Of a stretch of 42,407 nucleotides of DNA, positions 11,979 through 19,113 are shown one piece after another. The notes under the pieces were generated by a model. It was not told the origin of the DNA. It ran no database searches and was given only the letters and a program-made list of their open reading frames with translations. The DNA comes from an uncultured Acidobacteriota bacterium (lineage in GTDB: Bacteria > Acidobacteriota > Vicinamibacteria > Vicinamibacterales > UBA2999), in NCBI GenBank assembly GCA_902826515.1, contig CADEFD010000033.1, forward strand, positions 1 through 42,407, read 5' to 3'. The first letter of the stretch is position 1. Each line of letters begins with the position of its first letter. A program made the position numbers and the translations under genes.

Positions 11979-13667
11979 CTAGATCTCCATCACCACGGGC
12001 AACACCATCGGCCGCCGGCCCGTCCGGCGCTTGAGGAAGCGACGGAACTCGCCGCGAATCCGTTCCTTGAGCAGACCTTCGTCGGTGCGTTCACCCGCCG
12101 AACACTCGTCGATGACGCCGGCGATGAAGGTGGCGCCGTCGGCCAGCACGTCGCCCGCTTCGGCTTCGGGCACGAAGCCGCGCGCCACGATCTCGGGCAG
12201 GCCTTCGCGTACGCCCTTCTGGCGGTTCATCACGACGACCGGCACGACCAGACCGTCGGCGGCGAGATGGCGCCGATCGCGAATCATCTCGCTGTCCACT
12301 TCACCCGCCCGGGTGCCGTCGATGAGCACGCGGCCCGCCGCCACGCTGTCGACGATGCGGCCGCCGTCGCCATCGAAGCGGATGCGCTGGCCGTTCTCGG
12401 CCAGGATCACCGTGGTGGGCGAGGCCAGGCCGCCGGTCACGTCGCGGGCGACGCGGGCGTGGCGCGCCAGCTGTCGGTATTCCCCGTGCACCGGCACGAG
12501 ATACCGCGGGCGCACGAGCGAAATCACGAGTTTCAATTCTTCGGCGCTGGCGTGGCCGGAGACGTGGACGTGGCGATCGTCGCCGGTCACCACCTGGGCG
12601 CCGCGCCTGGCGAGATGGTTGACCACGCGGCCGATGGCCTTCTCGTTGCCGGGGATCGCGCGCGCCGAGAACACGACCGTGTCGTCGGACGACAGCGAGA
12701 TGTGACGGTGATCGTCGATGGCGATGCGCGAGAGCGCCGCCTGCGGTTCGCCCTGCGAGCCGGTGACCAGGCACACGACATCGCCCGGCGGCAGGCTGCC
12801 GACGTCGCTGTCCTTCACCGACATGCCGGCCGGGATCCGCAGATAGCCGAGGCGCTGCGCGATTTCGGAGTTCTCGACCATGCCACGGCCGACGAAGGCC
12901 ACCTGACGGTCGAACTGCGCCGCCAGATCGACGACGAGCTGCATGCGGTACACGCTCGACGCGAACGAAGCCACGACCAGCTTGCCGGTCGTCGTGGCGA
13001 ACACCTCGTCGAAGGCGTCCTTGACGTCCGACTCGGAGCCGGTGACGCCGGGCCGGTCGATGTTCGTGCTGTCGGCAAAGAGCGCCAGCACACCCGCGGC
13101 GCCGAGCTGCGCCAGCCGGCCGAGGTCCGTGGGCTGGCCGTCGAGCGGCGTGTAGTCGATCTTGAAGTCGCCGGTATGGATGATGACGCCCTGCGGCGTG
13201 TGGATGGCCACGGCGACGCAGTCGGGCACGCTGTGCGTCACGCGGATGAACTCGATGCGGAACGGCCCGACGACCACCACATCGCCCGGCTTCACCTCGC
13301 GGCGGCGATCGCCGAGGTCCACGCCGTGTTCGTCGAGCTTGCCGTCGAGCATCGCGTGCGTGAACGGCGTGGCGAAGACGGGCCCCTCGACACGGGCGAT
13401 CACGTAGGGCACCGCGCCGATGTGGTCTTCGTGGCCGTGCGTCAGCACGAGCGCGGCGACCTTGCCTCGCTCATCGAGGTAGTCGCAGGAGGGAATGACA
13501 CGATCGACGCCCGGGAGATCGGCTTCCGGGAACATGGAGCCGGCATCGATGAGGATAGTCGTCTCCCCACACGAGACGGCCATCATGTGAAGGCCGAACT
13601 CGCCGAGACCCCCGAGGGGCACGACATCCACCGCCAGATCCGCTGGCGGCACACTCGACGCGGACAT
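11979..13667 (-). CDS. rnj: Ribonuclease J
   Basis: Metallo-beta-lactamase/beta-CASP ribonuclease (562 residues) with 5'-3' exonuclease and endonuclease activity in mRNA decay and rRNA processing. The zinc motif THGHEDHIG gives His77, His79, Asp81 and His82. Later beta-CASP landmarks include ALFADSTNIDRPGVTGSE, CLVTGSQGEPQAALSRIA, FSARAIPGNEKAIGRVVN and HVSGHASAEELK, then PVHGEYRQL. The C-terminal domain is present, giving normal family length. The ATG at 13667 starts at MSASSVPPAD. The gene is preceded by a leader of about 160 nt with extensive pairing, which suggests post-transcriptional control, and has its own -10 box overlapping the ksgA stop codon. Confidence 0.95.
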   Translation of the reverse strand: MSASSVPPADLAVDVVPLGGLGEFGLHMMAVSCGETTILIDAGSMFPEADLPGVDRVIPSCDYLDERGKVAALVLTHGHEDHIGAVPYVIARVEGPVFATPFTHAMLDGKLDEHGVDLGDRRREVKPGDVVVVGPFRIEFIRVTHSVPDCVAVAIHTPQGVIIHTGDFKIDYTPLDGQPTDLGRLAQLGAAGVLALFADSTNIDRPGVTGSESDVKDAFDEVFATTTGKLVVASFASSVYRMQLVVDLAAQFDRQVAFVGRGMVENSEIAQRLGYLRIPAGMSVKDSDVGSLPPGDVVCLVTGSQGEPQAALSRIAIDDHRHISLSSDDTVVFSARAIPGNEKAIGRVVNHLARRGAQVVTGDDRHVHVSGHASAEELKLVISLVRPRYLVPVHGEYRQLARHARVARDVTGGLASPTTVILAENGQRIRFDGDGGRIVDSVAAGRVLIDGTRAGEVDSEMIRDRRHLAADGLVVPVVVMNRQKGVREGLPEIVARGFVPEAEAGDVLADGATFIAGVIDECSAGERTDEGLLKERIRGEFRRFLKRRTGRRPMVLPVVMEI

Positions 13668-13828
13668 ACGAATCCCAGCCGGAACAGGTCCGGAGACAGC
13701 GCGAAGCGGGTGGCACCTTCTGGCGAAGGGACCTCCGTGCTTTGTCGGTTATCGATGGCTCTGCCATCGACGCACGATCACCGACGCTCAGGACGCTGGG
13801 ACGCCCCGAAAGAACAACAGGCGGGTTG
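13668..13828 (-). ncRNA. Structured 5' leader of rnj, possible pseudoknot
   Basis: The transcribed leader contains an 8-bp hairpin TCGATGGC-AGA-GCCATCGA (13770-13752). It is flanked by GTCGGT (13785-13780) pairing with ACCGAC (13749-13744), and by CGTGC (13776-13772) pairing with GCACG (13740-13736). These two outer helices interleave, so both can coexist only as a pseudoknot; an AAA linker joins the last two strands. A further long-range pair AGGTCC (13733-13728) with GGACCT (13692-13687) encloses a CCTT/AAGG hairpin. It matches no riboswitch family I can recognise. Confidence 0.45.
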
Positions 13829-13834
13829 GGCGAA

Positions 13835-13840
13835 ACTATA
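13835..13840 (-). promoter_or_regulatory. -10 box of rnj
   Basis: TATAGT preceded by TGC (extended -10 context), overlapping the TAG stop codon of ksgA. It predicts transcription start near 13828 and a leader of about 160 nt. Confidence 0.5.
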
Positions 13841-14672
13841 GCACAGACGGGGCCCGCCGGGCGGCCTGCCAGGCGTCCGCAAGTGCCGAGTATTCAACGA
13901 GGTGCAGCGTCTCGGGGCGCCGGCGTCCGTCGAGCCCGGCGGCCGCGAGCACGGCCCCGATTTCGAGCCCGTCGGCCCCGGCCACGGCCTTGAGCGTGTT
14001 GGCGAGCGTCTTGCGCCGCTGGGTGAAGGCGACGCGCACGAGGCGGTCCACGACGTCGGGGTGCGGCACCGGGGGCTCGGGCGCGCGGAAGCGCAGCCTG
14101 ACGAGCGCCGACCGGACCTTGGGCTGCGGACGGAAGGCGCCGGGCGGCAGCTCCAGCACGCGCGTGACGTCGGCCGAGAGCGATGTGATGAGCGTCAGCA
14201 CGCCGTATTCGCCCGTGGACGGCTTCGCCACGAGCCGGTCGGCCACATCCGCCTGGAGCATCACCGTGGCATCCACGAGGCCGGGCCAGCGCCGCCACCA
14301 GCGCGTGAGCATGTAGAGGATCGGCGAGGAGATGTTGTAGGGCAGGTTGCCGACGACGCGGAAGCGCCGGTCGGGCCGGCCGGCGGCCAGCCAGGCGTCG
14401 AGCGCGGCATCGACGTCGTCTTCGAGCACGTCGCCCGTGTGCACGGTGAGGCCGGGCACCTGCCGGGCCACGAGGCGTGCCGCCAGATCGCGATCGACTT
14501 CGAAGGCGAGCATCCGGCCGACGCGCGGCACGAGCGGCAGCGTGATGGCGCCGGTGCCGGGCCCGATCTCGATCATCTGGTCGTCGGGCTGCGGCTGGCA
14601 GGCCTCGGCCACACGCGCCGCCCACACCGGCTCGAGGAAATGCTGGCCGAAACGTTTACGGGCGCGGATCAT
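13836..14672 (-). CDS. ksgA: 16S rRNA (adenine1518-N6/adenine1519-N6)-dimethyltransferase
   Basis: SAM-dependent dimethylation of two adjacent adenines in the 3'-terminal helix of 16S rRNA, a late 30S assembly step (278 residues). The N-terminus RKRFGQHFLEP, the SAM motif IEIGPGTGAITLPL (about 34-47) and the catalytic motif GNLPYNISSPI (Asn109-Tyr112) are all intact. The all-helical C-terminal domain includes PKVRSALVRL and FTQRRKTLANTLK. The ATG overlaps the stop of the upstream zincin gene by 4 bases. The stop codon lies inside the -10 box of rnj. Confidence 0.95.
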   Translation of the reverse strand: MIRARKRFGQHFLEPVWAARVAEACQPQPDDQMIEIGPGTGAITLPLVPRVGRMLAFEVDRDLAARLVARQVPGLTVHTGDVLEDDVDAALDAWLAAGRPDRRFRVVGNLPYNISSPILYMLTRWWRRWPGLVDATVMLQADVADRLVAKPSTGEYGVLTLITSLSADVTRVLELPPGAFRPQPKVRSALVRLRFRAPEPPVPHPDVVDRLVRVAFTQRRKTLANTLKAVAGADGLEIGAVLAAAGLDGRRRPETLHLVEYSALADAWQAARRAPSVL

Positions 14673-15091
14673 CGCGACGGCTCTTCCGGCGCGTCCTCGG
14701 CGGGCTCGGGCTCGCCGCGCCAGTAGCGTTCCTCGATCGCCATAATCTCGTCCTCGCTCATCCCGAAGTAGTGCCCGAGTTCGTGGATGAGCGTCTCGCC
14801 GATGACGCCGACGATGTCGCCGTCTTCCTCGGCATCCTCTTCGATGGGCCGCTGGAAGAGCAGCACACGGTCGGGCAGGTCGTTGCCGTGGTCCCAGCGC
14901 CGCTCCGGCAGCGGCGTGCCCTGGTAGAGACCGAGCAGCGTGTCGGGCGGCTCGATGCCCATCTCGTCGAGCAGGTCGTTCCCGGGGGCTTCTTCGATGA
15001 CGATGGCGACGTTCTTCACGTGGTGCGCGAAGCGCGCCGGAATCGAGTCGATGGCTTCCGCGACGAGCGCGCGGAACGCGTCGCGGGTCAT
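14669..15091 (-). CDS. Zincin-type metallopeptidase family protein (PF06262-like)
   Basis: A 140-residue protein with a clear HExxH zinc motif: LIHELGHYFGMSEDE, His103-Glu104-x-x-His107. It is preceded by acidic stretches and LLGLYQGTPLPERRW, which match the family often annotated as metallopeptidase family protein (minimal MMP-like zincin). The third ligand is probably acidic, within MSEDE. Its substrate is unknown. The ATG overlaps the nth stop (ATGA) and its own stop overlaps ksgA, so it is translationally coupled to a DNA repair enzyme and an rRNA methyltransferase. No signal peptide is visible, so it should be cytoplasmic. Confidence 0.8.
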   Translation of the reverse strand: MTRDAFRALVAEAIDSIPARFAHHVKNVAIVIEEAPGNDLLDEMGIEPPDTLLGLYQGTPLPERRWDHGNDLPDRVLLFQRPIEEDAEEDGDIVGVIGETLIHELGHYFGMSEDEIMAIEERYWRGEPEPAEDAPEEPSR

Positions 15092-15831
15092 CGGCGCGCC
15101 CGCGGGGGCTTGGCAGCCTTCGCGGCGGTCGCGGTTGTCGCCGCCTTCGCGGACGTTCGTGCCTTCGTGGTCCTCGCGCCGGCCGGACGGGCCTTGCGCG
15201 CGCCGGTCACCGCGTACGGGCAGAGCTGGCGGGCGTGGCAGAGGTCACAGGACGGCGTCGGCCCGCAGATGCGGCGGCCGTGCAGGATGAGCGTATCGGA
15301 GACACCCGTCCACTGCGCCTTCGGGTACAGCGCGGTGAGGGCCGTTTCGGCCTTCACCGGATCGTCGGTGTGAATGAGACCGAGGCGGGCGGCGACGCGC
15401 AGCACGTGGCGATCGACGGGGAAGCCGGGCACGCCGAGCGCGTGCCCCAGCACGACGTTGGCGGTCTTGCGGCCCACGCCGGGCAGCGCCACGAGCGCGT
15501 CCATGTCGGCCGGCACGGCGCCGCGGTGCGCCGAGACGAGCGTCTGCGACAGCCCGATGACGGCTTTGGCCTTCTGCCGGAAGAACCCGGTCGCGTGGAT
15601 CAGCAATTCGACATCGGCCGCGTCGGCCCCGGCGAGTGCGCGCGCGTCGGGATAGCGGGCGAAGAGCGCCGGCGTCACTTCGTTCACCCGGCGGTCGGTC
15701 GACTGCGCCGACAGCACGGTGGCGACGAGCAGTTCGAACGCGTTGCGAAACGCCAGTTCGGTGTCGGCGTCGGGATGATGGGTGGCGAGCGCCGCGAAGA
15801 TCGCGGCGGCGTCGCGCGACGGGGCGGGCAC
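15088..15831 (-). CDS. nth: Endonuclease III with basic C-terminal tail
   Basis: Bifunctional DNA glycosylase/AP lyase for oxidised pyrimidines (247 residues). The helix-hairpin-helix segment LPGVGRKTANVVL holds the catalytic Lys, and the Asp lies in FPVDRHVLRVAARLGL. The cluster region reads C-GPTPS-C-DL-C-HARQL-C, an x5-x2-x5 spacing; E. coli Nth has x6-x2-x5, so the first loop is one residue shorter. After the cluster comes a tail of about 38 residues rich in Ala, Lys, Arg and Thr (TGARKARPAGARTTKARTSA and onward), which resembles histone-like tails and is absent from the E. coli enzyme. The GTG start is 1 nt after the DUF3467 gene stop. Confidence 0.93.
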   Translation of the reverse strand: MPAPSRDAAAIFAALATHHPDADTELAFRNAFELLVATVLSAQSTDRRVNEVTPALFARYPDARALAGADAADVELLIHATGFFRQKAKAVIGLSQTLVSAHRGAVPADMDALVALPGVGRKTANVVLGHALGVPGFPVDRHVLRVAARLGLIHTDDPVKAETALTALYPKAQWTGVSDTLILHGRRICGPTPSCDLCHARQLCPYAVTGARKARPAGARTTKARTSAKAATTATAAKAAKPPRARR

Positions 15832-15832
15832 G

Positions 15833-16144
15833 TCAGTGCACCGGCCCCTTCGGTCCCTGATTCTGCGTGGATTCCGTGTAGACGCGCAGGTTCTCCTGCA
15901 GCGCGGCGATGAGCGGGCCGATGAACTGCACCGGCAGCACGATCTTCGCGCGCACGGGCGCCTTCACCAGGTGTTCCTGCTCGGCGTCGCGGATCTCCTT
16001 TTCGGAGAGCGGCGCCACCTCGCAGAAGGTGAGCGTGAAGTCGAACGGCGTGTGGGCGACCGCGCAGAAGTTGGCGTACTGGCGATCGGGGCCCGGCGCG
16101 TCGTCGGGGACGATCGTGAAGTTGATCTGCTTGTGGTCGGCCAT
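15833..16144 (-). CDS. DUF3467 domain protein
   Basis: A 103-residue cytoplasmic protein starting MADHKQINFTIVPDDA. The core YANFCAVAHTPFDFTLTFCEV and the C-terminal helix VLPVQFIGPLIAALQENLRVYTES match the DUF3467 family. That family is widespread and lacks an established function. The ATG follows a -10-like TAAGCT by 7 nt, so it probably opens the operon that continues with nth, the zincin and ksgA. The frame stays open upstream through lexA in another frame, but that part is shadow sequence. Nothing visible connects it to DNA repair except its position. Confidence 0.85.
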   Translation of the reverse strand: MADHKQINFTIVPDDAPGPDRQYANFCAVAHTPFDFTLTFCEVAPLSEKEIRDAEQEHLVKAPVRAKIVLPVQFIGPLIAALQENLRVYTESTQNQGPKGPVH

Positions 16145-16151
16145 GCCCGCT

Positions 16152-16157
16152 AGCTTA
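16152..16157 (-). promoter_or_regulatory. -10 box, leaderless promoter of the DUF3467-nth operon
   Basis: On the minus strand TAAGCT lies 7 nt before the ATG at 16144, in the short gap after lexA. Confidence 0.4.
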
Positions 16158-16173
16158 TCAGGCCGTCCGGGCC

Positions 16174-16782
16174 TCAGTAGCGGCGCATGACCCCGACGAC
16201 CACACCCTGGATCTGCACGTCGGCCGGGTCCGCGTAGATCGGATCCATGGTGACGTTGGCCGGCTGCAGGCGGATGCGCCCGTTGTCGCGGTAGAACGTC
16301 TTGAGCGTGACGTCGCTGTCTTTGAGCAGGGCCACGACCATCTCGCCGTTGTTGGCGGTCTTGCGGTCTTCGACCACCACCCAGTCGCCGTCGCGAATCT
16401 GTTCGTCGATCATCGAGTTGCCGCGCACCCGCAGCACGTAGGTGTCGCGGCGGTTGCCGAGCAGGGCTTCGGGCACCGAGATGGTCTCGGTGGAGGCGAT
16501 GGCTTCGATCGGCTGACCGGCGGCCACGTAGCCGAGCAGCGGCACGTCCACCGCGCGGCTGCCGCTCGGGCCGGCGAGCAGTTCGACCGACCGGCTGCGG
16601 TTCCACGAGCGCTTGATGAAGCCCTTGGTCTCGAGATTCGTCATGTGCTTGTGCACGGTGGCGAGCGACGAGAGGCCGAAGCGCGCGCCGATTTCCTCCA
16701 GGCTCGGCGCGTAGCCGTGCTGCTGGATGAACTCGTTCAGGTAGTCGAGAATCTCTCGCTGGCGCTTGGTGAGCGGTTGCAC
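16174..16782 (-). CDS. lexA: LexA repressor / autopeptidase
   Basis: SOS repressor, 202 residues. The N-terminal winged helix-turn-helix (1-65: LTKRQREILDYLNEFIQQHG, then EEIGARFGLSSLATVHKHM) is followed by the cleavage site Ala88-Gly89 in YVAAGQP. The peptidase domain contributes Ser123 (RGNSM) and Lys161 (DVTLK). All residues needed for RecA-stimulated self-cleavage are present. The GTG at 16782 is preferred over upstream codons because LexA proteins begin near this residue and GGAGG stands 5 nt before it. A -35/-10 pair and an inverted repeat upstream indicate autoregulation. The divergent neighbour is a PfkB kinase gene. Confidence 0.95.
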   Translation of the reverse strand: MQPLTKRQREILDYLNEFIQQHGYAPSLEEIGARFGLSSLATVHKHMTNLETKGFIKRSWNRSRSVELLAGPSGSRAVDVPLLGYVAAGQPIEAIASTETISVPEALLGNRRDTYVLRVRGNSMIDEQIRDGDWVVVEDRKTANNGEMVVALLKDSDVTLKTFYRDNGRIRLQPANVTMDPIYADPADVQIQGVVVGVMRRY

Positions 16783-16806
16783 GGCGGCCTCCGGATGGCG
16801 AAGAAA

Positions 16807-16820
16807 GAACCGAAAGGTTC
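16807..16820. promoter_or_regulatory. Candidate LexA operator (palindrome GAACC-GAAA-GGTTC)
   Basis: Perfect 5-bp arms around a 4-nt centre, just downstream of the predicted lexA transcription start and 24 bp before its start codon. The outer GAAC...GTTC recalls the Bacillus-type SOS box (GAAC-N4-GTTC), but with 6 nt between the arms. It does not resemble the E. coli CTGT-N8-ACAG box. Confidence 0.5.
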
Positions 16821-16833
16821 GGGTCGCAGCGGC

Positions 16834-16863
16834 AGGATACCCCAAACAAAAAGCGAAAATCAA
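16834..16863 (-). promoter_or_regulatory. lexA promoter (-35 TTGATT, -10 TATCCT)
   Basis: Minus-strand TTGATT (16863-16858) and TATCCT (16839-16834) are separated by 18 nt. Transcription should start near 16827, giving a leader of about 45 nt with a GGAGG ribosome binding site. Confidence 0.6.
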
Positions 16864-16883
16864 CCGCGACGCCGCCGAGCCGG

Positions 16884-16889
16884 TAGAAT
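16884..16889 (+). promoter_or_regulatory. -10 box of the pfkB-like gene
   Basis: TAGAAT lies 9 nt before the GTG at 16899, so the leader would be zero to three bases. It diverges from the lexA promoter, with the two elements about 20 bp apart. Confidence 0.5.
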
Positions 16890-16898
16890 GCCCCCCGC

Positions 16899-17843
16899 GT
16901 GCGCATCCCCCTGACGCTGCCCTCCGACCGGTCGAACGATGTCCTGGCCGTGGGCGAGAACAGCATCGACCTGCTGGCAGAAATCGACGGCCATCCGGCC
17001 CCCGACACCAAGATGGCGCTCGCCGGCTTCACCGAACGGCCCGGCGGCCAGTCGGCCACCGCGGCCGTGGCGATGGCCCGGCTCGGCCTGCGCACACGCT
17101 ACATCGGGCGCGTCGGCGACGACGACTACGGCCGCCGCGGCCTCGACAGCCTGGTCGCGGAGGGCATCGACGTCAGCGATGTCGTGATCGTGCCGGGCGT
17201 GACCAGCCGCTTCGCGGTCATCCTCGTCGACCGGCGGGCGGGAACCCGTACGGTGCTCTGGCACCGCGATCCGGCGCTCCTCATGGCGCCGGCGGATATT
17301 CCGGCCCGCGCCGTGGGGGCGGTGCGCGTGGTCTACGTCGATGGCTCGGAGGTGGCGGCCGCGACCTCGGCTGCCGAGGACGCGCGGCGATGCGGCACGC
17401 GCACGGTCATCGACATCGAGAAGGCACATCCGGGCACGGACCGGCTGCTGCGCAGCATCGACGTCATCATCGCCGCTGAAGCGTTTCCAGCCGCCCTCAC
17501 CGGCGCCTCGTCGCTCGGGCTCGCCCTGACGCGGATGCAGGACGACACCGGTGCCCCGGTGGTCTGCGTGACGCTTGGCGAGGAGGGAAGTCTGGCCCGG
17601 GTCGGCGGCCGCGAGATCCGCACACCTGCCTTTCGGGTGCCGGTCGTGGACTCCACCGGTGCCGGCGACGTCTTCCGCGCCGGGTTTGTCGCCGCCTGGC
17701 TGCACGGCGGGGATGCCACGGAGGTCGAAGACGCGCTCCGCTGGGCCAACGCGGTCGCCGCGCTCAAGTGCCGCGGCCTCGGCGCCCGCACCACCACCCC
17801 GACCGTCACGGAATTGCGCACCTTTCTCGACGGGCGGATGTAA
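16899..17843 (+). CDS. PfkB family carbohydrate kinase
   Basis: A 314-residue ribokinase-like sugar kinase. N-terminal VGENSIDLLAEID and the PfkB-1 region FTERPGGQSATAAVAMARLGL, RYIGRVGDDDYGRRGLDSL lead to the C-terminal PfkB-2 signature DSTGAGDVFRAGFVAAWL, which holds the catalytic Asp and anion hole. The substrate cannot be fixed: ribose, fructose, 2-keto-3-deoxygluconate or a nucleoside are all possible in this family. The GTG start is set by the -10 box 9 nt upstream and by homology beginning at DVLAVGENS. The ECF sigma gene follows after 44 nt. Confidence 0.88.
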   Translation: MRIPLTLPSDRSNDVLAVGENSIDLLAEIDGHPAPDTKMALAGFTERPGGQSATAAVAMARLGLRTRYIGRVGDDDYGRRGLDSLVAEGIDVSDVVIVPGVTSRFAVILVDRRAGTRTVLWHRDPALLMAPADIPARAVGAVRVVYVDGSEVAAATSAAEDARRCGTRTVIDIEKAHPGTDRLLRSIDVIIAAEAFPAALTGASSLGLALTRMQDDTGAPVVCVTLGEEGSLARVGGREIRTPAFRVPVVDSTGAGDVFRAGFVAAWLHGGDATEVEDALRWANAVAALKCRGLGARTTTPTVTELRTFLDGRM

Positions 17844-17887
17844 CCTTCCGCCAGGACGCCCTGTCCAACGGTTCGAGACCTCGTGTC

Positions 17888-18493
17888 ATGCGTGCCGATG
17901 CCACCGCTGCCCCCTGGCCCCTGGGCGCCACGCCGATGAGCGATGCCCAGGAGGCGGCGCTCGACGACGCCGCGCTCGTGGAGGCGGCGATCGCCGGCGA
18001 TACCGCCGCCTTCGACGTACTCGTCACGCGGCACCGGCGCAGCGTCTACCAGGTGTGTTACCGCTTCGTGAATGATCACGAGGACGCCGCCGACCTGACG
18101 CAGGACACGTTCGTGCGCGCCTGGAAAGCCCTCGGTTCGTTCCGCGGGCAGGCCCGCTTCAGCACCTGGATCTACCGCATCGCCGTGAACGTCAGCCTCA
18201 ACCGCGTGAGCCTCAAGACGCCGAAGACCGACGTCGTGGACTTCGATCTCGTGGCCGACCAGCGCGAACCGGCGCCCGGGGCGGCCATCGATGCCGCCGA
18301 ACGCCGTGCGATGGTGCGCGCGGCCGTGAAGTCGCTGCCGCCGCGGCAGCGCGCGGCGCTCATCCTGCGCACGTATCACGAGCTCTCGCACCAGGAGGTG
18401 GCCGACATCGTCGGCACGAGCGTCGGCGCGGTGAAGGCCAACGTCTTCCACGCCCTCGCCAACCTGAAGAAGCGGCTGGAGCCGCTCGTATGA
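17888..18493 (+). CDS. ECF sigma factor (RpoE-like)
   Basis: Extracytoplasmic-function sigma factor, 201 residues. Region 2 spans about 40-110 (FDVLVTRHRRSVYQVCYRFV, DAADLTQDTFVRAWKALGSF, RFSTWIYRIAVNVSLNRV). Region 4 is near 145-198 (LPPRQRAALILRTYHELSHQ, EVADIVGTSVGAVKANVFHA). The ATG at 17888 is chosen as the first after the pfkB stop; an ATG at 17937 (MSDAQEA) is possible. In the gap, AACC (17842-17845) and GTCC (17863-17866) stand 17 nt apart, a spacing seen in ECF promoters, so autoregulation is conceivable. The stop overlaps the anti-sigma gene (ATGA). Confidence 0.92.
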   Translation: MRADATAAPWPLGATPMSDAQEAALDDAALVEAAIAGDTAAFDVLVTRHRRSVYQVCYRFVNDHEDAADLTQDTFVRAWKALGSFRGQARFSTWIYRIAVNVSLNRVSLKTPKTDVVDFDLVADQREPAPGAAIDAAERRAMVRAAVKSLPPRQRAALILRTYHELSHQEVADIVGTSVGAVKANVFHALANLKKRLEPLV

Positions 18494-19113
18494 CGCCCTG
18501 TCTCACCCCCGACGAATTCGTGGATCTGGTGGACGGCACGCTGGCCGCCGATCGCGAAGCGCACGTGGCGATGTGCGTGGCCTGCGCCGCCACCGCGACC
18601 GACGTGCGCGAGGCACTGGCGGCCGCGATGAGCGCCGAGGTACCCGAACCGTCGCCGCTCTTCTGGCCGAGCCTGAACGCGCGCGTGCAGGCGGCCGTGG
18701 CCGAGTCGGCGGCAACCGGCTGGCGGGCGTGGCTGCGCCTCGACGTGCTCGTGCCGATTGCCGGGCTGGCACTCGTGGTCGTGGCGATTGCCTCGGCCAT
18801 CGACGCGGTGTCGCCGGCGGCCCCTGTCCCGAGCGGTCGCGGAATCGTCTGGATTGGCGACGGCACGCCGCCGGTGGAGTTCGCATCCGAGGTGGCTGAC
18901 GAGCCGCTGGCGGCCCCGGCCGCAACGCCGATGAACGAGGATGCGCTCGCGATGATGGCCGCCCTGGCGTCGGCGCTGCCCGAAGGCGGCTGGGACGCGC
19001 TCGGCGTCACGCGGCTGCCCGATCTCGACATCGCCGCCGCCTCGCTCACCGCGGACGAACGCGACGCGCTCGCCGCCCTGCTGCAATCGGCCATGGAGCG
19101 GCCCAAATCATGA
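18490..19113 (+). CDS. Zinc-binding anti-sigma factor (membrane anchored)
   Basis: A 207-residue partner of the preceding sigma factor. The N-terminus carries the HxxxCxxC motif of zinc-containing anti-sigma domains (His25, Cys29, Cys32 in HVAMCVAC). One transmembrane helix (about 87-110, VLVPIAGLALVVVAIASAID) places residues after 115 in the periplasm. That outer part is Ala/Pro-rich, with no recognised sensor domain. Start and stop overlap both neighbours by 4 bases, so sigma, anti-sigma and the Spy-like protein are translationally coupled. By family knowledge it should hold the sigma factor at the membrane until a signal removes it. The signal is unknown. Confidence 0.85.
   Translation: MTPCLTPDEFVDLVDGTLAADREAHVAMCVACAATATDVREALAAAMSAEVPEPSPLFWPSLNARVQAAVAESAATGWRAWLRLDVLVPIAGLALVVVAIASAIDAVSPAAPVPSGRGIVWIGDGTPPVEFASEVADEPLAAPAATPMNEDALAMMAALASALPEGGWDALGVTRLPDLDIAAASLTADERDALAALLQSAMERPKS

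Noticed and set aside
13690..13740. On the plus strand, GCGGGTGGCACC followed by CGAAGGGACC looked like the conserved antiterminator part of a T-box leader.
   Set aside because: A plus-strand T-box would have to be read from antisense sequence inside rnj and lead into antisense ksgA, with no aminoacyl-tRNA synthetase or amino acid gene downstream. The pairing is explained by the minus-strand rnj leader.
16783..16863. Upstream start of lexA that would add 27 residues (MIFAFCLGY...).
   Set aside because: The added part covers the lexA promoter and palindrome and has no LexA similarity. The GTG at 16782 has a good ribosome binding site.
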